Below, one piece after another: positions 10,516 through 21,200 of a DNA stretch of 64,000 nucleotides. Where the stretch lies: assembly GCF_048569485.1 (NCBI RefSeq), contig NC_134353.1, forward strand, positions 530,193,008 through 530,257,007. Direction: 5' to 3'. The stretch is from Anomaloglossus baeobatrachus (Eukaryota > Chordata > Amphibia > Anura > Aromobatidae). How positions within the stretch are numbered: position 1 is the first letter of the stretch; every line of letters starts with the position of its first letter. Both the position numbers and the translations under genes were made by a program. The notes beneath the pieces are model-generated. The model was given only the letters and a program-made list of their open reading frames with translations, had not been told where the DNA came from and did no database searches.

Positions 10516-10880
10516 TAAAAGTGAGAATATTGTTGCTACAGCAACATTTTGGGTGAAGTAGCTGTGGATTCAAAATGCTTAATATACTCCTGAATAAAAT
10601 CCTTGAGGGGTGCAGATTCCAAAATGGGGTCACTTGTGGGGGTTTTCTGACGTATAGGTACCCAAGGGGCTCGGTGCGCAAAGTTTATTTCAACTTTTCC
10701 AAAATTCAAATGGTGCTCCTTCCATTCCAAGCCCTCCCATTTATCCAAACAGAATATGGAGAAGGAAATGACATCACAGGTTTTTTTTTCCAAAGGTCTG
10801 TGTTCAACCAACTTTATTAACACTGACAAGTCTTAAAAAACGCACCTAGAAAAACGCATGAAAAATGCGCTGAAAAAAAA
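10516..10880. repeat. Interspersed repeat fragment
   Basis: Non-coding. It contains the motif CTTGAGGGGTGCAGATTCC followed by AAAATGGGGTCACTTGTGG, a pattern I recognise as typical of widespread amphibian repeats, though I cannot name the family. It is part of the mosaic ending at the right TIR (10900). Confidence 0.4.
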
Positions 10881-10904
10881 GCAACGTGTGCACATAGCCT
10901 AAAT

Positions 10905-11775
10905 CCCTCTATCATAATCTTCCTGATTGAGACAATATGGATTGTTATACTGCATTGACTAAGTCCCAATCCTGAGTCTGTGCGCATGCTCCAAAGCACG
11001 GTCGTGGGTGGTCATGTTGGCGGCTATAGGAGCTGGAGCGCAGGCGCCATCTCCATGATGGCAGCCGACGCTCTCTCTCCGCTGCCCGCTGCCATGTCCT
11101 CCCTGATCACGGCCTGTGTGGAGGACGCATGCGCGGCGCTGTGACTCACCCGACATGTCAGCTGATTTGTGCTCAGCTATTCACTGGCCGCCGATGTGCT
11201 TAAATACCATCCCCCTACCCTTCCACCACACCCTCACTGAAGAAGTTCACACGAAACGTACGTTGGAAGCGTGGGTGTGTGGACAGAGGTAATATATGTT
11301 ACTCATAAGCTCTTGCTGCAATCTCCATTGTATTAAACCTTTGAATTTTCTTTGCTCGCTCTGCCCAGTGGTTACCAGCCTTCTTATGTATTTTCTGCCC
11401 ACTGCAGCAGCTATATTCTCTTCCTATTTGCTCTGCATTTCTATTTATCCCACTCCACTCAGATTTACATATGTATAAATTATCTGAGCTCCCCCTGCTG
11501 GTTATCTGCTGCTAGAGCTTGCATATCGTACTTTATATCTCCTTTGGATGGCAGTTAGGATGGACTAATCATACATATTTATTCATGGAATAGGCACTTC
11601 GCACTTTAATATCTATAGACCCTTGGATGTCTTTGTTTGATTTTTTTTCATCCTAATTTATTGCAATTTTTATCCTCTGTCCTCTCCCAATATCTGTTGG
11701 CACCGTGTAATTTTATGTATTCTAATTTGCAAATAAATTTTGTTCAATAAATTTGTAATATTTTTGGCCCTATAC
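10905..11775 (+). mobile_element. Penelope-like terminal-repeat relic
   Basis: No protein frame. The segment contains a hammerhead-like core at 11223-11282 (CTGAAGA, a degenerate stem, GAAAC) followed by T-rich sequence with short motifs such as CACTTTAATATCTATAG. The arrangement parallels the 3' end of the better Penelope-like piece at 48.5-49.5 kb, so I infer a 5'-truncated terminal repeat of that class. The assignment is moderate because no GIY-YIG or RT sequence is left. Confidence 0.4.
11223..11282 (+). ncRNA. Degenerate hammerhead-like fold
   Basis: The core CTGAAGA (11237-11243) and GAAAC (11253-11257) are present. Outer strands 11223-11233 (CCACCACACCC) and 11271-11282 (GTGGGTGTGTGG) can pair as stem I. 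After GAAAC comes the self-complementary GTAC then GTT, which fits a short stem III ending in an NUH cleavage triplet. Stem II is poorly paired, so activity is unlikely. Confidence 0.35.
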
Positions 11776-12859
11776 TTTGCGTTTCATGTTGTTTATATGA
11801 TATTAGTTTTTGGCCGTATTTATGTATTCAAAAAGGTATTTTGTGGTTACTAAATTTATTGTTCAGGTCAATACAATTACAGCAATACCACATTTATATA
11901 GTTTTTTTATGTTTTGCCGCTTTTACACCATAAAAACTATTTTATAGAAAGAAAAATAGTTTCTGCAAGTTTTTTATGATGAAAAGACAGTTTTTGCTAT
12001 TATTTTTTTTACATATTCACTGAAGGGGTTAACTACTGTGGCAGTTATATAGATTGGGTTGTTACGGAAGCAGTAATATGTGTACTTTTTTGTTTATTTA
12101 CTTTTTACATAAATTTACTTATTTATTGGAATTATGTTACAGGGACCCGATCGCTTGGGAGAAGAGCGCAATTCTCTTCCTGCCTCATGAATGCTGTAAT
12201 CATGATTGATTGCAGCATTTAGGAAGTTAAAATGCAGGAGCGGCGCAGGGAGAGCCGGTTCTCAGCTACAAGATAAGCCGCAGACTCGGGGGCGATCACA
12301 GGGGTACAGCGCTGGAACCCCAACAGTTGCTATGATATACTGGGTACATCAAGTGTCATTAAGGCACTGACAATCAACACACTTAGTACATCGTATGTCA
12401 GTAATGGGTTAATTTTTCCATATAGTGTACTAGAAAATATGAAAAAAAAAATTCAAGTGCGGTAAAATTGCACATAAGTTCAATTTCACAATTGTTTTTT
12501 GCTGTTTTTTTTTTACCATGTTTACTATTTGGTAAAATAACCAGGCAGTATTATTCTCAAGGTCAGTACGAGTACATAGGTACCAAATATGTATACTTTT
12601 ACTTTTATTTAATTGGTGAAAAAAAACTTCAGAAGTTGATGTAAAAAATAAAAACTTGCTCTCTGCTCCAATTTGTGGACTACGTTGGATTCGGTGGACA
12701 GCTTCGGCGCTGCATGGCTTTTTTTTTAATGTTAATAATTTGGTGAACCAGGACAAGAGTCAGGAATATTTTTTTTAAAATAAAATATTTGTGTGTTTTT
12801 TTGCTCTTTTTACTTACTGGGTTCATAATGGGGGTGTCTGAAAGATATATCTCCATTAT
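11776..12859. repeat. AT-rich repeat debris
   Basis: No gene. About 11990-12420 resembles the interior of a DNA element also seen around 44.4-46.5 kb (T-rich stretch, then GACCCGATCGCTTGGGAG and a TGCAGCATTTAGGAAG-type block). The rest is A/T-rich with poly-A and poly-T runs and no recognisable frame. Confidence 0.4.
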
Positions 12860-13140
12860 TAACACCAGGGCTTGATGCCAACTGACACTACACAGCTGTC
12901 ATCAGCCCCATAAACCATTACTGAGATTGACACGGCAACAGGGCACTCGGGAAGAGCTGAGGTAAAGCACCAGAACTGCTGCATCTAATGTGATGCACCA
13001 ATTCTGGTGCAGCTGTGTGCTAATATTATTAGGCTGGGAAGGGCCCAATAACCATGGACCTTCCCAGCCGGATAATACCAACCCCCAGCTGTCTGCTTTA
13101 CCTTTGCTACTTACCAAAAATAGAGAGGACCCCACATTGT
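12860..13140 (+). repeat. Interspersed repeat with paired hairpins, copy 2
   Basis: A diverged copy of the 8940-9240 repeat: same order of GGCTTGATGCC, a GCATC-type hairpin, GGCTGGGAAGGGCCCAATAA with its complement, CCCCCAGCTGTCTGC and GAGGACCCCACAT. No coding content. Confidence 0.6.
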
Positions 13141-13540
13141 TTTTTAGGTTAACCAAGGCTAAAAACGCCCATTTTGCCACATGAAAGGGGACTAAAGGGT
13201 ACAAGCTTACACACCCTGCTCTAATCTAACCTTTCTCGTAGACAATCTCTCCTTAAACTACTTCCAAAGGAGAGTGTGCCAAGCATTGAGCCCCCGGGTG
13301 TCAAATACAACCAGATGACAAAATGCAGCCGGCAAATCACAGTAATGCCAGTAGCTAACATGGCTACGGCATTACTGATAATGGCAGACAATCAATGCAT
13401 GTTTATCAGCTGTCTAGCAGCCGAGAAACATGCTGGGCAGGGACTGGAGTAGGGTGCTCAAGAATCTGCGATACTCAGACAAGTAACAAACGTGCCTGAG
13501 CACCCGAATACTCGATCAAGCACGCTCGCCCATCACTACA

Positions 13541-13697
13541 GCTATCTAATGTGTATGGGACTGTAAAGCCCTGTGTGCAGTGAGAAGTGATACATACATT
13601 ACACCAGAACCCACTCCCATTATCTCCACTGTGGGGAACTATAACTGCCCTGTGTATGGGGCTCTAATGCCCTGTGTGCAGGGAGAAGTGATACAAA
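13541..13697 (+). repeat. Tandem repeat interrupted by LTR element (left part)
   Basis: Two partial units of a repeat of about 90 bases (GTGTATGGG, GCCCTGTGTGCAG, GAGAAGTGATACATAC, CCCACTCCCAT). The same units resume at 17727-17870 after the LTR element, so the LTR element inserted into this short array. 13141-13540 before it holds no recognised gene; around 13500 there is a CACCCGAATACTCGATCAAG repeat fragment. Confidence 0.65.
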
Positions 13698-14850
13698 TGT
13701 TATGCCCTGGCCTATCAGGTCATCACAGGGTATTGTGCAATCTGCCCTTCTGAACAGTATCCAACCTCCATGGTTACGGATCCTGGTCCTTTGGTGTTGC
13801 TAACAGCTTGGCCAATCAAAATCCTAGGAACACTTTTCCACTTGAACCTACCAGACACACCATTGGGGGGCCTGAAGGGAATAGGGCCGCCCACATGGGG
13901 GGTTGGTGAGGAGAAAGTGAGAACAGTGACAGTTGAGAGTTGAGAGTGAAGGAGAGAGGAGGTGAAGTGGCTCTCGTGAGGAGAGGCCACGGAGGAGAGC
14001 TCCTGTATACTAGGTGGCAGACGTTGGTCTGGGCCTCGTAGGAGCTGGAACCCGGTCTCAGGGGACAGTGTCAAGAGGCACGGACTGCCGAGGGCAGCCG
14101 GCGGCCTTGAGCTATCACCGGGCAGGGGCCAGGGCACGACGGGGTACATGGACCCCAGGCAGGAAAGTAGCTTCACGTGTTCCGGTAATTTACCTGATGG
14201 GGGTGAAGACTACAAGTGTCATCCCCAACCTGCTCCAAAATCGGGGTACTAGCGCACCGATGGGATAGGACTTTCCCACTACAGTCCAAAGAAATACTAC
14301 GCGTGAACCCTGAGAGCAAGCTCACTCCATTAGCCATATGGGTGAGCGGGACCCGGAGAGTTTCATACCAACGGGTCCAATTGAGACTAAGATGCCAGGG
14401 ATAGGGCCACAGACCAACAACAACACCAAGGGCACGGATCCAGGTGTGCTCTTCGCTGGCTACATTGTTGCTCAGAACTTTGGTTTACAAGTCAGTGTGG
14501 TTAATCTGGGACTGAGTGAGTACATTGGAAACTCCTGTACCTATCCCCCAATCGAACCCAAACACCACCCATCATCAAAGGGCCCCGCGACACAAACCCC
14601 CTACCCACGGAGGGGTTAAACATCAGGCTGCCACACCATCGTCACCGGGCTCCTCAACGGCAGCGGTGGTCCCTCACATTACCACGCACCGTGGGTGGCG
14701 TCACGAACTTTCCAAAAAACCCCTGTACATAGCTCCCCCTTCTTTGAATCGGGTGGCCGCGCGACCCCCGGGTCCATAGACCCCTCGAGCCACTGCGGAT
14801 CCGGATCTGAGCAGCTGCAGCGGCCCGGCTGCTCGCACGGAGGCGGTACA
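13698..14850 (+). repeat. 5' LTR of the non-autonomous element
   Basis: Begins TGTTATGCCC and ends GGCGGTACA. It pairs with the 3' LTR at 16574 over its full length. Confidence 0.85.
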
Positions 14851-15398
14851 CCTCAACAAACCTGGCGAACAGGATACGAGCAGGACCCACATATCTGGGT
14901 GACGTGTGCCTTGAAAGCCGAAGACCGCGAGTCAAAATTCTGTTTCCCGCCAATTCCGCCATTTTTCCACGCAAAACCCGTCTTCTTCGAGAAAGCACAC
15001 GAAGATTAATTCCCGCCGGAACTGGAAGTTCCCAGAGGGCCACGGTCAGCAAGAGAGTGCTGCGAAAAGACCGAGGGGGCGGGCCAGAATGTGTTACTAG
15101 CGGACGTGGAGCAGGAACGCCAGGACTCTGTCACAACGTTCCTGGAAGATGCAGTGGCAAGATGGCAGAGCGAGACTGGTCCGCGGAGTGTGCTGACCCC
15201 GGGACTGCGGCATGGATACAGCAGGAAACAGAGCAGCTGTGCCAGAAGATGCGGATGCAATTCCTCTTCATTCTGAACCACTGGAGGGAAGAAATGAGGA
15301 GCCTGGCGTTGGCGGTGCGAGCCCGTTAGATTAAAATCCCACGTGAAGAGAGGGTAAGCGGTTACCCAGTCCCTGCTGATTGCACAAATCCGGCCAAA

Positions 15399-15941
15399 GT
15401 GGCTGAGGGATCCGGACCGTTCCCGCTCACGGTGAGCGCTCCACAGCCGATTACCCCGTCCTCGGCGGACGCCGAGCTGCCCCCACCAACCCCGACAGCG
15501 GAGCCTTCAGTATGTTTACCAGAGTCTCCAGCTGCAGAGATCCAGAGCAAGGCCCTCATTCCAGGCATGGCAGAAGTCCCCCAGATACCGGCCAGACCGG
15601 ACCCGGCCGCATCACCGGGTCCGTCCTCAGAGGCGGAGCACCCAGACCCTGCAACCCAGGCTGTGGAGCAGTCAGTTAATCTGTCTACACCAGCGGCAGC
15701 GGAACCAAGATGCCTGCCTGTTCCGCTACCGCGCAGCATTCCAACGGCTGTTGGGACCGCCAGAGTTCAAATCAAACCAGAGCCAGATAGAGAGCTGAGA
15801 CCGGATGCTGATGCCCCCTACTGTGAACGACAGCAGTACCAATTACAATCCGAAGTTGCAACCCGAGACCGGCGACGACGGGAGCTTGCCGCCCGTGATA
15901 GAGAACTACATGTTACAGTACTAACAGTTGCGATGCCATAG
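15399..15941 (+). CDS. Pro/Ala-rich ORF inside the non-autonomous LTR element
   Basis: A 180-residue frame rich in Pro, Ala and Glu in its first 130 residues, followed by a charged segment (RDRRRRELAARDRELH). It has no zinc knuckle, protease or RT signature. It sits where gag would start in a full element and may be a Gag leftover or chance open frame in GC-rich DNA. I do not recognise a function. Confidence 0.3.
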   Translation: MAEGSGPFPLTVSAPQPITPSSADAELPPPTPTAEPSVCLPESPAAEIQSKALIPGMAEVPQIPARPDPAASPGPSSEAEHPDPATQAVEQSVNLSTPAAAEPRCLPVPLPRSIPTAVGTARVQIKPEPDRELRPDADAPYCERQQYQLQSEVATRDRRRRELAARDRELHVTVLTVAMP

Positions 15942-16573
15942 AATGTTAGGTATCGGTGTTTCGTTTGTTATTTTCCACAGTTTATTTTTCATATAGAAAA
16001 TGTTAGTGAATCAACCAGTTTTTAATGAAAAGAGTGAAAGTTACCATATTTTCTAGAAAAAATGTCAAAATATGTACACCAGTACATGGACTCTGTTCAG
16101 TTGATATATATTTTAAGTAAAAATGGACCACGGTCACAGGACTGGCGTGACCAACACAAACTTGTGTCTTGTATAATAGTTGCACCTCCTGTGCTAGCCA
16201 GAGTCGTCAACATCACAACACTCGGGACCTTAACCCGGACACAGACACACTTTAGGTTTCCAGGGTGAACAGGTTATTTGGGTGGCGGGTTATTGGGATC
16301 CGAGACGTTGGGACTGGACTATTGCAGGAAGGGGCTGCAACGGAGTAGGTTGAGACTCCGTTACCATAAAAACCGGTAGCGTCCCAACGTTGGGCGATGA
16401 ACTCTAAGTAAAGTAGTATTTTAGTAACGTTAAGTGCATTACCTCCCCTGTGTGGGATGGACCCGTTAAATAAAAGTATGTTAATTTATGTTTTTCTTTG
16501 CAGTTCCAGCAAAACAAAGTAAACCTCTGTCATTCTGTAGCTCGCGGACGAGCTATGATTAACCAAGGGGGAA

Positions 16574-17726
16574 TGTGACGCCCTGGCCTATCAGGTTGTC
16601 ACAGGGTATTGTGCAATCTGCCCTTTTGCACAGTATCCACCCTCCTTGGTTACGTATCCTGGTCCTTTGGTGGTGCTAACAGCTTGGACAACCAAAATCC
16701 TAGGAACACTTCACACTTGAACCTACCAGACACACCATTGGGGAGCCTGAAGGAAATAGGGCCGCCCACATGGGGGGTTGGTAAGGAGAAAGTGAGGACA
16801 GTGACAGTTGAGAGTTCAGAGTGAAGGAGAGAGGAGGTGAAGTGGCTCTCATGAGGAGAGGCCAAGGAGGAGAGCTCCTGTATACTAGGTGGCAGACGTT
16901 GGTCTGGACCTGGTAGGAGCTAGAACGGTCGCAGGGGACAGTATCAAGGGGCACGAACTGCCGAGGAGAGCAGCAGGCGGCCTTGAGCTATCACCGGGCA
17001 GGGGCCAGGGCACAACGGGGTACGTGGACCCAAGGCCGGAAAGTAGCTTCACGCGTTTCGGTAATTTACCCGACGGGGGTGAAGACTTCAAGTGTCATCC
17101 CCAATCCGCTCCAAAATCGGGGTACTAGCGCACCGATGGGATAGGACTTTCCCACTACAGTCCAAAGAAATCCTACGCATGTACCCTGAGAGCAAGCTCA
17201 CTCCGTTAGCCAAAAGGGTGAACGGGACTCGGAAAGTTTCAAACCAACGGGTCCAATCGACACTAAGGTGCCAGGGATAGGGCCACAGACCAACAGCAAC
17301 ACCAAGGGCACGGATCCAGGCGTGCTCTCCGCTGGCTACAGTGGTACTCAGAACCTTGGTTTACAAGCTGTCGGTGTGGTTAATTTGGGACTGATTGAGT
17401 ACATTGAAAACCCCTGTACCTATCCCCCAACGGCACCCAAACACCATCCATCATCAACAGGCCTCGGGACACAAACCCCCTACCCACGGAGGGGTTAAAC
17501 ATCAGGCTGCCACACCATCGTCACCGGGCTCCCCAGCGGCAGTCCCTCACATTACCACGCACCGTGGGTGGTGTCACGAACTTTACAAAAAACCCCTGTA
17601 CATAGCTCCCCCCCCTTCTTTTAATCAGGTGGCCGCGCTACACTCGGGTCCGGAGACCCCTCGAGCGACCGCGGATCCGAATCCGAGCAGCGGCAGCGGC
17701 CCGGCTGCTCGCACGGGGGCGGTACA
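16574..17726 (+). repeat. 3' LTR of the non-autonomous element
   Basis: Begins TGTGACGCCC after the polypurine tract and ends GGCGGTACA. Same length as the 5' LTR. Confidence 0.85.
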
Positions 17727-17870
17727 CATACATTACACCAGACCCCACTCCCATTCTCCCCACAATAACTGCCATGTGTATGGGGCTCTAATGCCCTGTG
17801 TGCAGGGAGAAGTGATACATACATTACACCAGAGCCCACTCCCACTATCCCCACAATAACTGCCGTGTGT
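17727..17870 (+). repeat. Tandem repeat interrupted by LTR element (right part)
   Basis: Continues the array seen at 13541-13697 (CATACATTACACCAGA, CCCACTCCCA, GGGCTCTAATGCCCTGTG), supporting the insertion of the LTR element into a pre-existing repeat. Confidence 0.65.
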
Positions 17871-17979
17871 ACAGGCTCCTCCAGCACATAACACGCCCCC
17901 GTTACCGGCCTCACCACACAACTGTCAGTCACACCGTGACCCCTGCACGCCGCGCACAGCCGCCCTCAGTCAGGAGAGC

Positions 17980-18100
17980 AGACTGTGACGTCACCAGTCA
18001 GCTGACTGCAGGGAGCCTCCGGAGACCGCGCATAGTCAGGTGGGCGTGGTTATCCGCCTATAAGAGCGCAGACGCCCGAGGAGCGCTCATTGACTCATTC
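17980..18100 (+). promoter_or_regulatory. plin2: plin2 core promoter
   Basis: A TATA box CTATAAGA lies at 18058-18065, about 180 bases before the start codon. Upstream are a perfect cAMP-response element TGACGTCA (17986-17993) and a GC/KLF-type box TGGGCGTGG (18041-18049). A TGACTCA AP-1 site sits at 18091-18097 near the expected transcription start. The region is GC-rich and lies directly upstream of the first plin2 coding exon. Transcription start about 18088-18095 is inferred from TATA spacing only. Confidence 0.6.
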
Positions 18101-18129
18101 CTCTCTGGCAGGCAGTGGCTGTAGTGAGC

Positions 18130-18233
18130 AGGTGGGTGGCGGCTTCAGCCCGTGCTGGGATTAGAGGAGAGATCTCTGGTGGTGTTTGCTCTTTCTCGGC
18201 GATGACCGTGTGCTTTACTTTTTGTAGGTATTT
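18130..18233 (+). other. plin2: Possible short 5'UTR intron of plin2
   Basis: A donor-like CAG|GTGGGT near 18130 and acceptor-like pyrimidine tract ending TTTTTGTAG (about 18230) or TTTTCCTAG (about 18240) would remove about 100 bases and leave the ATG in the second exon. Mammalian PLIN2 also begins coding in exon 2, but this intron is predicted only from splice motifs. Confidence 0.35.
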
Positions 18234-18243
18234 TCCTAGCAAC

Positions 18244-18279
18244 ATGGCTGAGACAGTGGAACAGCAGCAGCAGCAGCAG
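18244..18279 (+). CDS. plin2: plin2 coding exon 1
   Basis: Encodes 12 residues ([12 protein letters not shown]). Six CAG codons run directly into the donor CAG|GTAATG. The ATG lies in a moderate Kozak context (AACATGG). Ends in phase 0. Confidence 0.85.
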
Positions 18280-21200
18280 GTAATGTTTCCACCCTGGTAT
18301 ATATTGGGCATGGAGGGGGCAGATGTAGTGGAGCTTATACTCTGCCCCTTACTGTGGGGTCTGAGCCCCTCACTATTAGTGCAGCAGTAGGTGGCTCCTC
18401 AGTCTCCCTGGTATATGCACTGTGCGAGGCACTGGCTCTCTGGTATCTGCCATCTGCTGGTGCTTGTCCCGGGTGCACAGGATCTGTTGGAGTGGCCACT
18501 TCTGGCAGGGGATGTTGCAGATATGTAGCTTTCAGTGCGGTTTGCTTTCAGTGACTGACTTTATGGCTGGTTTTGGAGGTGTAATGGGCTCTACAGAAGT
18601 GTGTGTATATAAATTGTCCATTATACATCTATGCAGCTAATGGAAACTCACTGACCATATCTCAAAACTAGCAGAGGGAAAAGGCAGCTGTAACTGTAAA
18701 TACAGATCAGTAAGCTAAACCACTGTAGGGTGCTGCAGACCCCCATGATAAAGGGCATAGTCAACTCTGGTGCAACATACAGATGACAGGCCCCTCACAA
18801 CCTAGCAGATCTTGGAGGGCATTGCTGCTGGGTATTAGAATTGGGCCTGCCACACACGGGTGCAGTGTCTGGCTTACAGCCTATTGTTGGTGCCCATACT
18901 ACCAGACCAGGTGGGCTGCCCAGCACTAGAAGTACATCCCACTGGGATGGAGACCCTATTTTACAAAGCCAGTGTCCATGGGTTTTTCTTACTGCATAAG
19001 TGAAGACTGTAGTTACATTGTGCACTCCTTACACTTGTGCAGGTTGCAGCCATCCCTGAATGTCCTTGTAAACTACAATACTTATCCATGTGGTGTACAC
19101 TCATATAGTGCTGTCCAGGCCACCTATTGTAATAGTAGGAGCTTTATTAAAGGGAACCTGTCACCATTTTTTTGGTGTATAAGCTGCGGCCACCACCACC
19201 GGACCTGCATACAGCATTCTAACATGCTGTATATATAAAGGCTCAGGCCGCTGTGAAAACATAAAAAAACACTACTTTCCTAACAGTCGTGTGGTGAGCC
19301 ATACGGGCTTCTCCAGTACCGGGGCTGCCTCTTTCAGCCATCTTTGTCCTTCTCTAGCCATGATGCGTCCGTCATCCACACTCGCCGGCATTCAGGTCCT
19401 GAGCAGGGCAGATCAAAGTACTTTAGTGCACCTGCACAGGATCGGTGAGTGTCTATGATGTAGACGCGTCATGCACACAGGCTTCAGACAGGGGACAAAG
19501 ATGGCCGAAAGAGGTGGCACCGGGGAACGGAGACGCCCATATGGCCCACCGTATGACTGAGTATTATAAAGTGTTTTTGTTTTCACAGTGGCCTGGGCTC
19601 TTATATTCAGCATTCTAACATGCTGTATATAAGAGCCTGGTGGTGGTGGCCGTAGCTTATATACCAAAAAGTGTTTACAGGTTCCCTTTAAACTAAAAGA
19701 ATCACCTTCTGCAGCTCCTGGGCTGCATTCTATGAAGGTGCACCTTGGCCCTGACTCCCCCTCCCCCCTCCCCCCCTCCCCACTCCCTCTCCCCCCTCCC
19801 CTTCTAGACCCCCAAAAATAACTTTATAAAACTTGGCTGTTAGGTATACTAATTACCTTGGTTGGCCAGATGGGCGGGCTCATTTTCTGTTTCTTTATCC
19901 CCCACTTGCTGCTGATTGTCGTCCTTCTTTGATGGGATGACTCCCTCAGTCTTCCTCCTCGTCACATTTTCATATCTCGTGCCTGTGCAGTTAGATCTGC
20001 TCGTGCAGCTTGCTTTGCCATATTGCGGCCAGAGCAGAAAACATAGCTGCTCGTGCCGGTGAGCTAAATGCGCAGGCGCAAGATTATGGGTGGGTACTAG
20101 CATGGTGCTGGTGAGGTCAACGCTGTGCATGAAAAAATCCTTTATGTGAAAAGACAATAAAGCCCCCTCTTTGACTTCTTTATTAACCCCACCAATAACA
20201 GCCCTCCGGGTCCAACTTAATCCACACAAGGTCCCATGACTCCTCCAGCTCTGCTACACCTGACACTCACAGAGCGCCATAGACCGTGACTGCTCACTGT
20301 GAGGGTCAGGCTGCAAGTGAAGTGAGCCGCATGAGATCAGCTGTCGCTTCTGTGTCGCCCTGGGCAAGCCAGGGGACACAGGTCACAACACCACCACACC
20401 CCACACTCCAGGTAGGCACACCTGCTAACCAGAAATCCTTGTTGCCTTCCTCCAGAGGTTGATGATGCACACCAGGCGGTTGGCTCCGCCCACCAAGGAG
20501 CTCACAACTCTGGAGGCAGGAAGTAACCAGGCAGTTAGAGTCCAGGGAGAGTCGAGTGAGGGAGGAGGAAGTGGAAGGAGTGAGGAGTAGCCCAGGCAGG
20601 GGCTAAAGTAAACAACAAAGTGAAAGTGAAGGGAGTAAAGGAGGAAAGCAAGCAAAGTGACAGAAGGAAAGAAAGCCTGAGAGCCCAGCCGTGTGTAGGG
20701 CCAGAACAGCAAGGTCAGCGACGGCGGTGACTGTTTGGAGGGGGACAGTTTGGAAGTTCCTGGAAGGACCCCGTTGGCTGTGTGCCCGGTCGTCTGGAGC
20801 AGTGTTCCGAAGGACAGTCAGCACCAGGGCAGGGGCCTCTCGGACCCCGGCAAGGCTAGGAGTCGCCAAATTTGCCAAATCCGTCAGTGACGGGGACGCA
20901 GATCCCCCAGCAACCAAGTCCCGATTGACGGCAACAGCCCGACCATTACCGGGGAGACACCGCCACCGCCAAGGCACAAGTTTCCCCAGGGCCAGCGCCT
21001 GCGGGCAAAGTGTAGAGCTCCTCCGGCCCAGATTGCAGTCGGGGAGCGGGTAACCGGAGGGAATCCACCGCTACCATCAGACAACATGGGTGCAAGGAAG
21101 AGAAACGTCACCGTTACCTACCGGGAGTGCAGGTGCAGCCGTCTGTGGGACCGTCCTACCAGCCGTTGGTTTACCGTACAAACTGTGTCCGTGTGTCAGG

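Larger units (their letters stand above)
7939..10900. mobile_element. Long non-autonomous TIR element, composite
   Basis: The ends form an approximately 20-base inverted repeat (7940-7959 and 10881-10900, one mismatch; core GTGCACACGTTGC). No transposase frame is present. The interior is a mosaic of GC-rich hairpins (8273-8317, 8428-8463), two copies of a repeat that recurs at 12.9 and 54 kb, and a separate MITE at 9909-10515. The target duplication is unclear, so the superfamily (hAT-like or other) is undecided. It may be two elements sharing similar ends. Confidence 0.5.
13698..17726 (+). mobile_element. Non-autonomous LTR retrotransposon (Gypsy-related)
   Basis: About 4.0 kb with two direct LTRs of equal length (13698-14850 and 16574-17726, 1153 bases each). 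A primer-binding-like sequence TGGCGAACAGGAT starts at 14863 and a polypurine tract AAGGGGGAA lies just before the 3' LTR. The 1.7-kb interior has no RT, protease or integrase, only a short Pro/Ala-rich frame. Several LTR blocks (CTACCCACGGAGGGG, GTGGGTGGCGTCACGAAC) match the full Gypsy element at 20.35 kb, so it is probably mobilised by such a relative. A rough eye count gives about 19 mismatches in the first 250 LTR bases, so it is an older insertion. The flanking 4-base repeat is imperfect (CAAA/CATA). Confidence 0.85.
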
